64,000 nucleotides of DNA from Petrimonas sulfuriphila (GTDB taxonomy: Bacteria > Bacteroidota > Bacteroidia > Bacteroidales > Dysgonomonadaceae): the NCBI GenBank assembly GCA_038561985.1, contig CP073276.1:248001-312000 (forward strand), read 5' to 3'. This document shows, in pieces, positions 1 through 9,073 of this stretch (position 1 is its first letter; the number at the start of each line of letters is the position of its first letter). Made by a program: the position numbers and the translations under genes. The notes under the pieces are model-generated. The model had not been told where the DNA came from, searched no databases, and was given only the letters and a program-made list of their open reading frames with translations.

Positions 1-178
1 GCGTTCTTTCAATGACAATGCGAGAAACACTTGCTTTGGCCAGACGAGCATTCAAATAAGTGCGAATTTTGCTGTCTTCCAGCATCATTTCGCCATAATT
101 ATCTCCACCGTACCAATTAGAGTCCCATCCTTTGATGATTCCCAAACGATTTGCTATCGGATTTACTTTTTGTCCCAT
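1..178 (-). CDS. rpsC: 30S ribosomal protein S3 (N-terminal part, cut by window edge)
   Basis: The minus strand from 178 reads [14 protein letters not shown], the conserved N-terminus of ribosomal protein S3, and stays open to the edge of the window, so only about 59 residues are visible. S3 lies at the mRNA entry side of the 30S head. The ATG at 176-178 lies 9 bases after the rplV stop codon, which matches the usual rplV-rpsC order of the S10 operon. The KH domain and the C-terminal half are outside the window. Confidence 0.93.
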   Translation of the reverse strand, partial: MGQKVNPIANRLGIIKGWDSNWYGGDNYGEMMLEDSKIRTYLNARLAKASVSRIVIERT

Positions 179-187
179 CTGCCTGTA

Positions 188-598
188 TTAATTTTGTTCT
201 TGTTCTTTTTTATAAGTATCTACCACAATTGTCACGTGATTTGAACGTTTGCGAATTCTGTAGCCGCGGCCTTGCGGGGCAGGACGAAGTCTCTTCAGCG
301 TTGCACCTTCGTCTACAGAAATTATTTTGATATAAAGTTCGCCGGTTTCGGCTTTGCGTTCGTTTTTCTGTTCCCAGTTAGAGATGGCCGAGAGTAATAA
401 TTTTTCAACTCTTCTCGATGCCTCCTTGCTGGAAAACTTCAAAACGCCCAATGCTTTAAAAACTTCCATTCCGCGCACCATATCTGCAACGTATCGCATT
501 TTCCGGGGCGAAGAAGGAGCATTTTTCAACACGGCTAAAGCAACCTCTCTGCGGTTTTCTTTGCGTTGTTCTGCTGATATTCTTTTTCTAGCACTCAT
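188..598 (-). CDS. rplV: 50S ribosomal protein L22
   Basis: L22 lines the peptide exit tunnel of the 50S subunit and is an early assembly protein binding 23S rRNA. The 136-residue product has the family core ([14 protein letters not shown] near residue 30) and the tunnel beta-hairpin region with [19 protein letters not shown] near its C-terminus. It has a basic N-terminal extension ([18 protein letters not shown]) compared with the roughly 110-residue enterobacterial protein; Bacteroidetes L22 proteins are commonly longer. It lies between rpsS and rpsC in the conserved S10 operon order and is surely co-transcribed. Confidence 0.96.
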   Translation of the reverse strand: MSARKRISAEQRKENRREVALAVLKNAPSSPRKMRYVADMVRGMEVFKALGVLKFSSKEASRRVEKLLLSAISNWEQKNERKAETGELYIKIISVDEGATLKRLRPAPQGRGYRIRKRSNHVTIVVDTYKKEQEQN

Positions 599-633
599 GT
601 CTTTTCTTTTTTTTATTCAGTTAAGCCCGCCGA

Positions 634-903
634 TTATTTCTTTCTGTTGCCGGAATGTCCACGGAATGTGCGCGTTACCGCAAATTCACCTAACTTATGT
701 CCTACCATGTTTTCGGTAATATACACCGGAATAAATTTATTTCCGTTGTGTACAGCAATAGTGTGGCCCACGAAATCGGGGGAAATCATTGAAGCACGTG
801 CCCATGTTTTTACGACAGCTTTTTTGCCGCTCTCGTTCATGTCATTCACTTTCTTCTCTAATTTTATGTTGATATACGGACCTTTTTTTAATGATCTGCT
901 CAT
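634..903 (-). CDS. rpsS: 30S ribosomal protein S19
   Basis: S19 sits in the head of the 30S subunit with S13 and contacts 16S rRNA near the A-site finger. The 89-residue product starts [11 protein letters not shown] and carries the family signature ([20 protein letters not shown] and the C-terminal [18 protein letters not shown]), at the usual full length. It is 21 bases downstream of rplB and 35 upstream of rplV in the conserved S10 operon order. Confidence 0.97.
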   Translation of the reverse strand: MSRSLKKGPYINIKLEKKVNDMNESGKKAVVKTWARASMISPDFVGHTIAVHNGNKFIPVYITENMVGHKLGEFAVTRTFRGHSGNRKK

Positions 904-924
904 AATTCTTACTTGTTAATCAGG

Positions 925-1752
925 TTATTTTTTCTTTCTTCTTTCTACGATGTATTTAGAAGAATGCTTTTTCGGAGCTCTTGTTTTCAAGCCCTTTGAA
1001 TAAATACCTTTGGGCGAACGTGGATGACCTCCCGACGCGCGGCCCTCACCACCACCCATGGGGTGGTCAACCGGGTTTTTAACAACCCCGCGTGTGTGTG
1101 GACGACGTCCAAGCCATCTTGAACGACCGGCTTTACCTGATTGTTGCAGAGCATGGTCTGAATTACCAACACTTCCTATAGTAGCTTTACATGTAGCAAG
1201 AATTTTACGAACTTCACCTGAAGGCATTTTGATAATCGCGTATTTATCTTCACGCGAAACCAACTGAGCGAATGTTCCGGCCGAACGCACCATTTTTGCA
1301 CCTTGTCCCGGGCGCAACTCAACGTTATGAATCACCGTACCAAGGGGTATGTTTGCCAAAGGCAGTGTATTGCCAACTTCGGGAGCAGCTTCCGGTCCCG
1401 ACATCACTGTGGTTCCAACTTCTAATCCGTTGGGAGCAAGGATATACGTTTTTTCTCCATCGGCATAATAAAGCAACGCGATGCGTGCAGAACGATTGGG
1501 ATCGTATTCAATGCTTTTTACAACGGCAGGAACTCCGTCTTTTGTTCTCTTGAAATCAATAAAACGAAAACGTTTTTTGTGTCCGCCACCAATGTAACCT
1601 ATCGTCATTTTCCCGCGATGGTTGCGTCCACCTGTACTTGTTTTACCAACTACAAGAGATTTTTCCGGTTCTGATGCAGTGATATTTTCAAAAGAACCGA
1701 TAATCTTGTGTCTTTGCCCCGGTGTTGTGGGCTTTAGTTTACGTATTGCCAT
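925..1752 (-). CDS. rplB: 50S ribosomal protein L2
   Basis: L2 is the large-subunit protein closest to the peptidyl-transferase centre and is needed for subunit association. The 275-residue product is full length. It has the N-terminal OB-fold region ([19 protein letters not shown]), the SH3-like middle, and the C-terminal loop [20 protein letters not shown] with the conserved histidine corresponding to His229 of the E. coli protein, followed by a lysine/arginine-rich tail. It follows rplW by 7 bases, typical of tight coupling in this operon. Confidence 0.98.
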   Translation of the reverse strand: MAIRKLKPTTPGQRHKIIGSFENITASEPEKSLVVGKTSTGGRNHRGKMTIGYIGGGHKKRFRFIDFKRTKDGVPAVVKSIEYDPNRSARIALLYYADGEKTYILAPNGLEVGTTVMSGPEAAPEVGNTLPLANIPLGTVIHNVELRPGQGAKMVRSAGTFAQLVSREDKYAIIKMPSGEVRKILATCKATIGSVGNSDHALQQSGKAGRSRWLGRRPHTRGVVKNPVDHPMGGGEGRASGGHPRSPKGIYSKGLKTRAPKKHSSKYIVERRKKK

Positions 1753-1759
1753 TTTTTAA

Positions 1760-2053
1760 TTAGATATTGCTGAATAAATCGATTGTTTCACCTTTTTTCA
1801 AGGTTACAATTGCTTTTTTATAAGATGGCGTGCTACCGGTAACAACACCGGATTTTGTGTAGCGGCTTCTCAGCTTGCCATCGTATTTCATTGTATTCAC
1901 CTGTTCTACGTGAACATTGTAGAGCGATTCAATTGCATTTTTGATTTCTACTTTGTTAGCTCCGGGAACTACAATGAAACCGTAACGGTTTTCGAACTTC
2001 TCGGTAACCGCGGTTTGTTTTTCTGTAAAAATTGGTTTTATAATTACTCCCAT
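1760..2053 (-). CDS. rplW: 50S ribosomal protein L23
   Basis: L23 lies at the peptide tunnel exit and is the docking site for trigger factor and the signal recognition particle. The 97-residue product has the family opening (IIKPIFTEKQTAVTEKFENRY), the AIESLYNVHVEQVNTM segment and a KKAIVTLKKGE C-terminal part. Length is normal. It is 12 bases downstream of rplD and 7 upstream of rplB, in the standard order. Confidence 0.96.
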   Translation of the reverse strand: MGVIIKPIFTEKQTAVTEKFENRYGFIVVPGANKVEIKNAIESLYNVHVEQVNTMKYDGKLRSRYTKSGVVTGSTPSYKKAIVTLKKGETIDLFSNI

Positions 2054-2065
2054 TGTTTTGTCTCC

Positions 2066-2695
2066 TTATGCTTTAAGTAAATCATCAATTACCGCAACAG
2101 ACGATTCCGTGAGCACTAAATTCCCACAGTTCATAATTTTGTATGTATTTATGTCTGAAGCAGTTATAATCTCAACTCCCGGTAAATTTCGAGCCGACAA
2201 ATATACGTTTTTATTTTGACTTGGCAAAACGAAAAGTAGCTTTTTATCAGCCAGTTGCAGTTTTTTTGTTAGCTCAGCAAAGTTCTTCGTTCTGGGTGCG
2301 TCGAAGTTGAAATCTTCCACTACCCAAATAGCTTCGTTTCTGGCTTTTAATGAAAGTGCTGAACGACGTGCCAATGCTTTTTCCTTTTTGTTGAGCTTAA
2401 AGCCGTAATCACGTGGTTTAGGACCAAAGACCCGGCCTCCGCCTACCATAACCGGCGATTTGATGTCGCCACGGCGTGCACCACCACTCCCTTTCTGGCG
2501 AATGAGCTTGCGGGTGCTTCCAGCTATTTCATTTCTCTCTTTCGATTTGTGCGTACCCTGACGCTGGTTAGCCAAATAATGTTTTACGTCTAACCAGATA
2601 ACATGATCGTTAGGTTCAATTCCGAAAATGGAATCATTGAGTGTCACCTTTTTATCTGTTACCTCTCCGTTGATATTGTATATGCTTAATTCCAT
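2066..2695 (-). CDS. rplD: 50S ribosomal protein L4
   Basis: L4 binds 23S rRNA early in assembly and its loop reaches the tunnel constriction opposite L22. The 209-residue product has the extended, basic tunnel loop (residues about 45-100, with [21 protein letters not shown]) and the globular alpha/beta body with [18 protein letters not shown]. In E. coli L4 also represses the S10 operon; whether it does so here cannot be read from the sequence. The start codon lies one base after the rplC stop. Confidence 0.97.
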   Translation of the reverse strand: MELSIYNINGEVTDKKVTLNDSIFGIEPNDHVIWLDVKHYLANQRQGTHKSKERNEIAGSTRKLIRQKGSGGARRGDIKSPVMVGGGRVFGPKPRDYGFKLNKKEKALARRSALSLKARNEAIWVVEDFNFDAPRTKNFAELTKKLQLADKKLLFVLPSQNKNVYLSARNLPGVEIITASDINTYKIMNCGNLVLTESSVAVIDDLLKA

Positions 2696-2696
2696 T

Positions 2697-3314
2697 TTAT
2701 TTTTCTATTGCTACAATTGAACCTTTACATCCCGGAATCGAACCTTTCAACAATAAAAGATTGTGTTCGGGAATTACTTTAATCACCTGAAGATTTTGAA
2801 CGGTTACCCGCTCATTACCCATCTGGCCGCCCATACGAGTACCTTTAAATACTTTCGCGGGATACGAACAGGCTCCGATAGAACCCGGGGCACGCAAACG
2901 GTTATGCTGCCCGTGTGTGGACTGTCCTACACCACCGAAACCGTGGCGTTTTACTACACCTTGAAACCCTTTTCCTTTCGATGTCCCGATCACGTCCACG
3001 TAAACGGCATCGTTAAAAAGATCAACAGTGATTTCGGACCCCAACTTGTAGTCGTTTCCAAATCCTTTGAACTCGGCCAAGTGTCTCTTCGGGGTAACTC
3101 CGGCTTTTTTAAAATGACCTTTTTCGCCGTTGGGTGTGTGTTTGTCTTTTTTATCTTCAAACCCAAGTTGAATAGCGTCGTAACCGTCATTTTCAACGGT
3201 CTTTACCTGAGTAACCACGCAAGGACCTACTTCGATAACAGTGCATGGAACATTTTTCCCCTCGGCACTGAAAACGGATGTCATTCCGATTTTTTTTCCA
3301 ATTAATCCTGGCAT
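2697..3314 (-). CDS. rplC: 50S ribosomal protein L3
   Basis: L3 is one of the first proteins to bind 23S rRNA and its long loop approaches the peptidyl-transferase centre. The 205-residue product begins [15 protein letters not shown] and carries the loop signature [19 protein letters not shown] and [18 protein letters not shown]. The glutamine in [14 protein letters not shown] corresponds to the residue methylated by PrmB in other bacteria. It is separated from rpsJ by an unusually long 104-base gap that holds heptamer repeats (3347-3409). Confidence 0.97.
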   Translation of the reverse strand: MPGLIGKKIGMTSVFSAEGKNVPCTVIEVGPCVVTQVKTVENDGYDAIQLGFEDKKDKHTPNGEKGHFKKAGVTPKRHLAEFKGFGNDYKLGSEITVDLFNDAVYVDVIGTSKGKGFQGVVKRHGFGGVGQSTHGQHNRLRAPGSIGACSYPAKVFKGTRMGGQMGNERVTVQNLQVIKVIPEHNLLLLKGSIPGCKGSIVAIEK

Positions 3315-3346
3315 TTCTCTGTTGTTTAATTAATTAATTATTTAGA

Positions 3347-3409
3347 TTCAAGAACCAAGAGCCAACGATTTTTATCTTGGTTCTTCTGTCCTGGCTCCTG
3401 GCTCTTTTG
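3347..3409. repeat. Degenerate 7-bp repeats forming a hairpin between rpsJ and rplC
   Basis: Positions 3375-3409 read as five consecutive heptamers, TCTTGGT TCTTCTG TCCTGGC TCCTGGC TCTTTTG. Positions 3347-3367 hold three heptamers of the complementary type, TTCAAGA ACCAAGA GCCAACG. The two arrays are inverted: 3350-3360 (AAGAACCAAGA) is the perfect reverse complement of 3375-3385. A TTAATTAATTAATTA tract lies beside them at about 3328-3341. The same heptamer family recurs at 16851-16899, so this looks like a dispersed genomic repeat. Confidence 0.8.
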
Positions 3410-3418
3410 TCTTATTTA

Positions 3419-3724
3419 TTACACTTTGATTTCTACTTCTACCCCACTCGGCAATTCAAGCTTCATCAGCGCGTCAACGGTTTTTGCCGTTGAGCTGTAG
3501 ATATCGATCAGCCGCTTGAAAGACGAGAGTTCGAATTGCTCGCGCGATTTTTTGTTTACGAATGTAGAGCGGTTCACAGTAAATATGCGTTTGTGTGTGG
3601 GCAACGGAATGGGTCCGCTTACTACTGCACCCGTAGCTTTTACGGTTTTTACGATTTTTTCTGCAGATTTATCCACCAGGCTGTAATCGTAGGACTTCAG
3701 TTTAATTCTGATTTTTTGGCTCAT
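3419..3724 (-). CDS. rpsJ: 30S ribosomal protein S10 / NusE
   Basis: S10 is a 30S head protein and, as NusE, also couples RNA polymerase to the ribosome. The 101-residue product starts [25 protein letters not shown] and has the classical signature [21 protein letters not shown], at the standard length. It follows fusA by 15 bases. The str and S10 gene groups are therefore joined directly, with no tuf gene between fusA and rpsJ, an arrangement common in Bacteroidetes. Confidence 0.97.
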   Translation of the reverse strand: MSQKIRIKLKSYDYSLVDKSAEKIVKTVKATGAVVSGPIPLPTHKRIFTVNRSTFVNKKSREQFELSSFKRLIDIYSSTAKTVDALMKLELPSGVEVEIKV

Positions 3725-3739
3725 ATTATTTTTATAATG

Positions 3740-5869
3740 TTATTTAATCAAATCAACACGACCTTTTACTTCCGTCAGCACTTGTCTTGCAATCGAGGGA
3801 GAAACTTCCTCAAAATGGTCGAAAGACATTGTGGAGGTTGCTCTTCCCGAAGTAATGGTCCGCAATGAAGTTACATATCCGAACATTTCCGAAAGCGGAG
3901 TTTTTGCCTTTACAATGCGTGCACCCGACCGGTTCGATTCCATGCCTTCGATTTGTCCGCGCCGCTTGTTCAGATCGGAAATCACATCCCCCATACTTTC
4001 CTCTGGAGTTACTACTTCCACCTTCATGATCGGCTCTTTTAAAACAGGACCGGCTTTTTCGCTGGCACTTCTGAATGCCTGAATAGCACATATTTCGAAT
4101 GACAACTGATCGGAGTCTACCGGATGGTAAGAACCATCAATTACCGTAACTTTCAGCTTGTCCAACGCATAACCGGCGAGAACACCGTTCTTCATGGCGC
4201 GTGCAAAACCCTTCTGGATAGACGGTATATACTCTTTGGGGATATTTCCGCCTTTTACCTCATCGATAAATTGCAGTTCCCCTTCGAAATCTGCATCGGC
4301 CGGTTCTACCCGTACGATGATGTCGGCAAATTTACCGCGCCCCCCAGTCTGCTTCTTGTAAACCTCACGCAACTCAACCGGCTTAGTAATAGCCTCTTTA
4401 TAAGAAACTTGCGGACGCCCTTGATTGGCTTCGACTTTAAACTCACGTTTCAACCGGTCGATAATGATTTCCAGGTGAAGTTCTCCCATTCCGGAAATAA
4501 CCGTCTGACCGGTTTCTTCATCCGTCTTAACCGTAAATGTAGGGTCTTCTTCTGCCAGTTTAGCCAAACCAACGGAGAGTTTATCCAAATCTTTCTGGGT
4601 CTTAGGCTCTACAGCAATACCGATAACCGGATCAGGGAAATCCATCGATTCCAAAACAATGGGTTTGCTTTCTTCACAAAGCGTGTCGCCCGTGCGAATA
4701 TCCTTAAAACCAACTCCAGCACCGATGTCTCCACATCCAATGAATTCTTTCGGATTCTGTTTGTTAGAGTGCATTTGGAACAAACGTGAGATACGTTCCT
4801 TTTTCCCCGATCGGGGATTATAAACGTAAGAACCTGCTTCCAGTTCTCCCGAATAAACACGAAAGAAACAGAGACGTCCCACATATGGGTCAGTCGCGAT
4901 TTTGAACGCCAGGGCGCACATCGGCTCGTTAGGATCAGGACGTCTGACGACTATTTTGTCTGTATCTCTCGGATCAACGCCCTCAATAGCATCGGTGTCG
5001 ACCGGGCTGGGCAAGTAAGAACAAACAGCATCCAGCAACGTTTGTACTCCTTTGTTTTTGAATGAAGAGCCACAGATCATCGGATTTATCTGCATGGAAA
5101 GTGTTCCCTTCCTTACAGCTGCTCTCACCTCATCCTCCGTGATGGTTGAAGGATCGTCGAAAAACTTCTCCATCAACACATCATCGAACTCAGCAACCGT
5201 TTCGAGCATCTTTTCTCTCCACTCGTTGGCTTCATCCAATAAATCAACAGGTATCTCCTCTATGTGATACTCAGCACCCATGGTCTCATCGTGCCAATAC
5301 AACGCTTTCATTGTAATCAAATCCACCACGCCCTTGAAGTTCTCTTCTGCGCCTATGGGGATTTGGATGGGACAAGGAGTTGCACCAAGTACTTCTTTTA
5401 CCTGACGAACTACCTCAAAAAAGTTAGCCCCAGAACGGTCCATCTTATTCACGTAACCAATTCGCGGCACTTTGTATTTATCTGCCTGACGCCACACAGT
5501 TTCCGATTGCGGCTCAACCCCACCTACGGCACAAAATGCCGCCACGGCTCCGTCGAGAATACGCAATGAACGCTCAACTTCTACGGTGAAGTCAACGTGT
5601 CCCGGAGTATCAATTAGATTAATTTTGTATGTTTTGTCATTATATTTCCAGTTCGCGGTTGTGGCCGCAGAAGAAATGGTTATACCCCGCTCCTGCTCCT
5701 GCTCCATCCAGTCCATCGTGGCCGCCCCATCGTGTACCTCTCCAATTTTATGGGTTAATCCCGTGTAAAACAAGATACGTTCCGACGTAGTCGTCTTGCC
5801 GGCATCAATGTGCGCCATGATACCTATATTGCGAGTGAAAATTAATGCTTCTTTTGAACCTTTTGCCAT
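3740..5869 (-). CDS. fusA: Elongation factor G (translocation GTPase)
   Basis: EF-G drives GTP-dependent translocation of tRNA and mRNA and, with RRF, ribosome recycling. The 709-residue product is full length. The GTPase motifs are present: AHIDAGKTT at residues 19-27, DTPGHVDFT near 90 and NKMD near 144. Domains II-V follow, including the [11 protein letters not shown] segment of domain III and a domain IV with [14 protein letters not shown]. The start [17 protein letters not shown] is the only sensible one, 25 bases after the rpsG stop. Many Bacteroidetes carry two EF-G genes; the str-operon location marks this as the primary copy. Confidence 0.97.
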   Translation of the reverse strand: MAKGSKEALIFTRNIGIMAHIDAGKTTTSERILFYTGLTHKIGEVHDGAATMDWMEQEQERGITISSAATTANWKYNDKTYKINLIDTPGHVDFTVEVERSLRILDGAVAAFCAVGGVEPQSETVWRQADKYKVPRIGYVNKMDRSGANFFEVVRQVKEVLGATPCPIQIPIGAEENFKGVVDLITMKALYWHDETMGAEYHIEEIPVDLLDEANEWREKMLETVAEFDDVLMEKFFDDPSTITEDEVRAAVRKGTLSMQINPMICGSSFKNKGVQTLLDAVCSYLPSPVDTDAIEGVDPRDTDKIVVRRPDPNEPMCALAFKIATDPYVGRLCFFRVYSGELEAGSYVYNPRSGKKERISRLFQMHSNKQNPKEFIGCGDIGAGVGFKDIRTGDTLCEESKPIVLESMDFPDPVIGIAVEPKTQKDLDKLSVGLAKLAEEDPTFTVKTDEETGQTVISGMGELHLEIIIDRLKREFKVEANQGRPQVSYKEAITKPVELREVYKKQTGGRGKFADIIVRVEPADADFEGELQFIDEVKGGNIPKEYIPSIQKGFARAMKNGVLAGYALDKLKVTVIDGSYHPVDSDQLSFEICAIQAFRSASEKAGPVLKEPIMKVEVVTPEESMGDVISDLNKRRGQIEGMESNRSGARIVKAKTPLSEMFGYVTSLRTITSGRATSTMSFDHFEEVSPSIARQVLTEVKGRVDLIK

Positions 5870-5894
5870 CTTTTTTACCTAACAGTCTGTTTAT

Positions 5895-6371
5895 TTAAAA
5901 TCTGAAATGTGCAAAAGCCCTGTTCGCTTCTGCCATTCTATGCATATCTTCTTTACGTTTATATGATCCACCCTGATTGTTATACGCATCAACGATCTCA
6001 GCAGCCAGTTTGTCTGCCATCGTCTTACCTCCTCTTTTGCGAGCATAAAGAATGAGGTTTTTCATTGAAATGGATTCTTTTCTTTCGGGACGAATTTCTG
6101 TAGGCACCTGAAATGTTGCTCCGCCAACACGGCGTGATTTCACTTCAACCTGCGGTGTTATATTGTCTAATGCGGCTTTCCAAATCTCGAGAGCCGGTTT
6201 TTCTTCGTTGGGCAATTTAGCCTTCACTGTATCCAATGCAGAATAGAAAATATCGTAAGATATACTCTTCTTTCCGTCATACATAAGGTGGTTAACAAAC
6301 TTTGTCACCCTTACATCACCATATACAGGATCGGGTAGAACCTGTCTTTTTTTAGGTTTTGTTTTTCTCAT
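5895..6371 (-). CDS. rpsG: 30S ribosomal protein S7
   Basis: S7 nucleates assembly of the 30S head and contacts the E-site tRNA. The 158-residue product has the family landmarks: basic N-terminus [19 protein letters not shown], the [13 protein letters not shown] segment, the [14 protein letters not shown] hairpin and the C-terminal [20 protein letters not shown]. It lies 165 bases downstream of rpsL, a gap in which I see no gene. In E. coli S7 autoregulates translation in the str operon; nothing here proves that mechanism. Confidence 0.97.
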   Translation of the reverse strand: MRKTKPKKRQVLPDPVYGDVRVTKFVNHLMYDGKKSISYDIFYSALDTVKAKLPNEEKPALEIWKAALDNITPQVEVKSRRVGGATFQVPTEIRPERKESISMKNLILYARKRGGKTMADKLAAEIVDAYNNQGGSYKRKEDMHRMAEANRAFAHFRF

Positions 6372-6536
6372 TGTTTTAATTGATTTGTGTTGTGTTTGGT
6401 TGCCGTTTTTTATCTGTCTTCAACAATTCCTCCGAACCGTTTACTCAACCTATAGTAGCTTTTCCCAAAAATTCCAACAGCGATTTTACATGAATTTTAA
6501 CTTATAAAAAATAAAGCGTACTTTTATTGTGCGGGA

Positions 6537-6944
6537 TTATTTCTTCTTTGCACCCGGCTTGGCAACTGCTCCCGGTTTAGGACGCTTAGCTCCATATTTA
6601 GAACGACGTTGAGTACGGCCATTTACCCCGGCAGTATCCAATGTTCCGCGAACAATGTGATAACGTACACCCGGAAGGTCTTTAACACGACCGCCACGCA
6701 CCAATACAATAGAGTGCTCCTGCAAGTTGTGCCCTTCGCCCGGAATATAAGCGTTCACCTCCTTAGTGTTAGTTAAACGTACACGAGCCACTTTCCTCAT
6801 TGCTGAGTTTGGTTTTTTGGGAGTAGTAGTATAAACCCTCACGCAGACACCGCGTCTTTGCGGACACGAATCAAGCGCACGGGATTTACTTTTCTCTTCT
6901 ATAACCGTACGGCCTTTTCTTACTAATTGTTGAATTGTAGGCAT
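6537..6944 (-). CDS. rpsL: 30S ribosomal protein S12
   Basis: S12 sits at the decoding centre and controls accuracy. The 135-residue product begins [12 protein letters not shown] and has [16 protein letters not shown] and [15 protein letters not shown]. The lysines at the two classical streptomycin-resistance positions are present, so this is the wild-type, streptomycin-sensitive form of the sequence. A basic C-terminal tail ([21 protein letters not shown]) is longer than in E. coli. It is the first gene of the operon, with a good promoter match 132 bases upstream. Confidence 0.97.
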   Translation of the reverse strand: MPTIQQLVRKGRTVIEEKSKSRALDSCPQRRGVCVRVYTTTPKKPNSAMRKVARVRLTNTKEVNAYIPGEGHNLQEHSIVLVRGGRVKDLPGVRYHIVRGTLDTAGVNGRTQRRSKYGAKRPKPGAVAKPGAKKK

Positions 6945-7075
6945 TTTTCTACTTTCTTTTTGTCTTTTATTTTACTGATAAATTTAATTTCTTTACACAA
7001 CCTCACCCAATTATAACTTAAATATAATCAAATGATTAACGTCAAAAACCACCGTCTCTGGGGTTAAAAACGGCA

Positions 7076-7107
7076 CAAAATTACAAATAATCAACATGAT
7101 ATGCAAA
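7076..7107 (-). promoter_or_regulatory. Bacteroidetes-type promoter of the rpsL operon
   Basis: On the minus strand TTTG (7104-7107, -33 element) is followed after 20 bases by TAATTTTG (7076-7083), which fits the Bacteroidetes -7 consensus TAnnTTTG exactly. The rpsL start codon lies 132 bases downstream, leaving a leader of roughly 125 bases. The rest of the gap between rpsL and the sigma factor gene (6945-7264, 320 bases) shows no gene, and I see no clear promoter match for the plus-strand sigma gene. Confidence 0.7.
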
Positions 7108-7264
7108 TTATTGACGGTGTTTTTTCAACTATTTTACAAAATCCAGACAACTGATATTTTGAAAAAACAACAACTATTTCTTACGTCGCCACCGATTTTT
7201 ATAAAAAAACAACTATTTTCGCAATTCAATGTAACTTTTTCAACATTTATCCGTCATCCAACTA

Positions 7265-7774
7265 ATGAGTCACGATAAATTCCATCGGATCATTTTACCG
7301 CTAAAGGATAAACTCTTCCGGCTTGCGTGGAGCATCGTGAGAGATTCCGCCGAAGCCGAAGACATTGTACAAGACGTGTTTTTGAAGCTTTGGTCGAAAA
7401 ATAACGAGTGGGAAAACATCGAGAATCTGGAAGCCTATTGTTTCCGCGCTACAAAAAACCTGGCGCTCGACAGAGTGGAGTCTCTATCGATACGAAGAAC
7501 AGAAAATATTGCTCCTGAATTGGAAAACGGAATTTTTACCGATCACGTAACGCCGTTTTTCAAACTGGTGGAAACCGAAAGGAACACATTAATATATAGG
7601 TGCATTAATCAACTGTCGGAAAGCCAGAAAGCGGTGTTTCAACTGCGTGAGATTGAAGGAATGAGTTACAAGGAAATAGCGCAAGTATTGGATATTAGCG
7701 AAGATTTGGTAAAAGTGAACCTCTTTAGGGCTAGAAATAAATTGAAAGAATTATTATCGGGTAAACAAGAATGA
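7265..7774 (+). CDS. ECF-type RNA polymerase sigma-70 factor
   Basis: The product is a 169-residue extracytoplasmic-function sigma factor that would direct RNA polymerase to a small regulon. Region 2 is at about residues 10-75 (LFRLAWSIVRDSAEAEDIVQDVFLKLW) and region 4 at about 115-165, with the helix-turn-helix EGMSYKEIAQVLDISEDLVKVNLFRAR. No C-terminal extra domain is present. The stop codon overlaps the start of the next gene (ATGA), so sigma factor and membrane partner are translationally coupled, the usual arrangement for a sigma/anti-sigma pair. It is not next to SusC/D genes, so a stress or envelope role is as likely as glycan control. Confidence 0.9.
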   Translation: MSHDKFHRIILPLKDKLFRLAWSIVRDSAEAEDIVQDVFLKLWSKNNEWENIENLEAYCFRATKNLALDRVESLSIRRTENIAPELENGIFTDHVTPFFKLVETERNTLIYRCINQLSESQKAVFQLREIEGMSYKEIAQVLDISEDLVKVNLFRARNKLKELLSGKQE

Positions 7775-8334
7775 ACAACGAAAGAATACATACATTGCTG
7801 GAGAATTACTGGAACTGCGAAACATCGGTTTCGGAGGAAAGGGAACTACAGGAATTTTTCAACTTCGGTGACGTCCCCGATGACTTGCTGCCGTATACAC
7901 CTTTGTTTGCCTATAAACAAAACCATCAGGCAATGAAATTGAGCTGTGATTTTGAGAAGAAACTTGATACACTGATCCGCAGAACCGACCGGCAAAAACA
8001 ATACATCACCATAAAAATATTCGAGCCTTTCCTGCGTATCGCCGCATCGGTTATTCTCATTGCCGGGATTGGGGTATCCGTTTACTTTGTTGCCCGCCAA
8101 AACAACCGGGTCTTTGCCGAAACATACAACGATCCTCGTGCAGCCATACAACAGGCCACCTCGGCCCTAGAGAAGCTATCCAAAGCATTACGGGCCACCG
8201 AAGAAGCATCTTTGAAGTCGCTGGAGCAATTGGATGATTTAGACCTGGATTGGTCGGAAATCGATTCGTTGAGCACCAGGATTCCACTCTATGACCCCGA
8301 TTTAAGTAAGAATATCAAACCCGAAAATCTATGA
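7771..8334 (+). CDS. Membrane protein, putative anti-sigma factor
   Basis: The 187-residue protein has a soluble N-terminal part of about 85 residues, one transmembrane helix (about residues 88-110, FLRIAASVILIAGIGVSVYF) and a C-terminal part of about 80 residues rich in Ala, Leu, Asp and Ser that is probably periplasmic and helical. The N-terminus (LLENYWNCETSVSEERELQEFF) resembles the short helical segment of zinc-less Bacteroidetes anti-sigma proteins. It overlaps the sigma gene by 4 bases and the next gene by 4 bases. A role as the sigma factor's membrane inhibitor is inferred from topology and position; there is no FecR-type domain. Confidence 0.65.
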   Translation: MNNERIHTLLENYWNCETSVSEERELQEFFNFGDVPDDLLPYTPLFAYKQNHQAMKLSCDFEKKLDTLIRRTDRQKQYITIKIFEPFLRIAASVILIAGIGVSVYFVARQNNRVFAETYNDPRAAIQQATSALEKLSKALRATEEASLKSLEQLDDLDLDWSEIDSLSTRIPLYDPDLSKNIKPENL

Positions 8335-8858
8335 GAAAAATTTTTCTGGTCTTGTTTACGTTGTTTTTGGCAACTTCAACCTTTGCAAACGATTTCATTA
8401 CGAGATTCCTGAAGGAGTGCGTCGAAACGGAACGGCCGGTAAGTAACGTAAACATAGGGAAAGCGATGCTTAACAAAATGGCGTCGAATACCAGCGATGA
8501 AGAACTAAAGACAACTTTTCGCGAGTTAAACAGCATTCGCATCATTACAACAGAAAACAAAGCAGACTCAAAATTCTATTTTGAAAAAGCAAAAGAGATG
8601 GCATCCAGCGAATTCACAGACTACAAGGAGGTAGTATCGGTGAATGAAAGGAGGTCGAAAATAAATATCCTGATGAAAAAAACCGACGAGAAAACGCAGG
8701 ATCTTATCCTTATGGCATTGGATGACGACAGTAAACTGACCATCATAACCGTTTCGGGGAATATAGACTTCAACTCAATCTCGAAAATTTCCGACTCATT
8801 GCGGAAAGGAGAAGCAGAAGAACCTGTTTTAGAGAAAGGAAACGAAAAAAACAACTGA
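8331..8858 (+). CDS. Exported DUF4252-like protein
   Basis: The 175-residue product has an N-terminal signal peptide (MRKIFLVLFTLFLATSTFA, cleavage near residue 19) and then a compact domain resembling DUF4252 of Bacteroidetes: an N-terminal SNVNIGKAMLNKM helix, a central strand with LNSIRIITTENK, and a C-terminal KLTIITVSGNIDFNSISKIS strand-helix unit. The function of DUF4252 is unknown. It is the third gene of the coupled sigma/anti-sigma operon (4-base overlap), so it may be a target or modulator of that system. A strong terminator follows at 8920-8957. Confidence 0.7.
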   Translation: MRKIFLVLFTLFLATSTFANDFITRFLKECVETERPVSNVNIGKAMLNKMASNTSDEELKTTFRELNSIRIITTENKADSKFYFEKAKEMASSEFTDYKEVVSVNERRSKINILMKKTDEKTQDLILMALDDDSKLTIITVSGNIDFNSISKISDSLRKGEAEEPVLEKGNEKNN

Positions 8859-8919
8859 CCCGGTCAGTCAAACCGAACGAGCACAAATAACTTTTTTCTT
8901 TTTTATATTTAAACGATGA

Positions 8920-8957
8920 GCAGGCGGCAGAACGTGAGTTTAGCCGCCTGCTGCTTT
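8920..8957 (+). terminator. Rho-independent terminator of the sigma factor operon
   Basis: A perfect 9-bp stem, GCAGGCGGC (8920-8928) and GCCGCCTGC (8943-8951), encloses a 14-base loop and is followed by a short T-run (TGCTTTT). It lies 62 bases after the stop of the DUF4252-like gene and before the carAB promoter. Confidence 0.8.
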
Positions 8958-8979
8958 TATGGCACAAAAATACGTTTTT

Positions 8980-9013
8980 TTTGAATTAAAATGCAAGAGA
9001 ATTTGTAAATTTG
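8980..9013 (+). promoter_or_regulatory. Bacteroidetes-type promoter of the carAB fusion gene
   Basis: TTTG at 8980-8983 (-33 element) and TAAATTTG at 9006-9013 (-7 element, consensus TAnnTTTG) are separated by 22 bases. The start codon of the carbamoyl-phosphate synthase gene is 60 bases downstream. The preceding terminator ends at about 8957, so this is an independent promoter. Confidence 0.75.
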
Positions 9014-9073
9014 CGAAACTTTTGATACAGTAGGTTATTATTACTGCTCACATCAAATCCACACCTAAACAAT

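Noticed and set aside
2763-3305. 180-codon plus-strand frame opposite rplC
   Set aside because: Shadow of a highly conserved ribosomal gene.
3347-3409. Heptamer arrays as a CRISPR array
   Set aside because: Units are 7 bp, contiguous and without spacers; no cas genes nearby.
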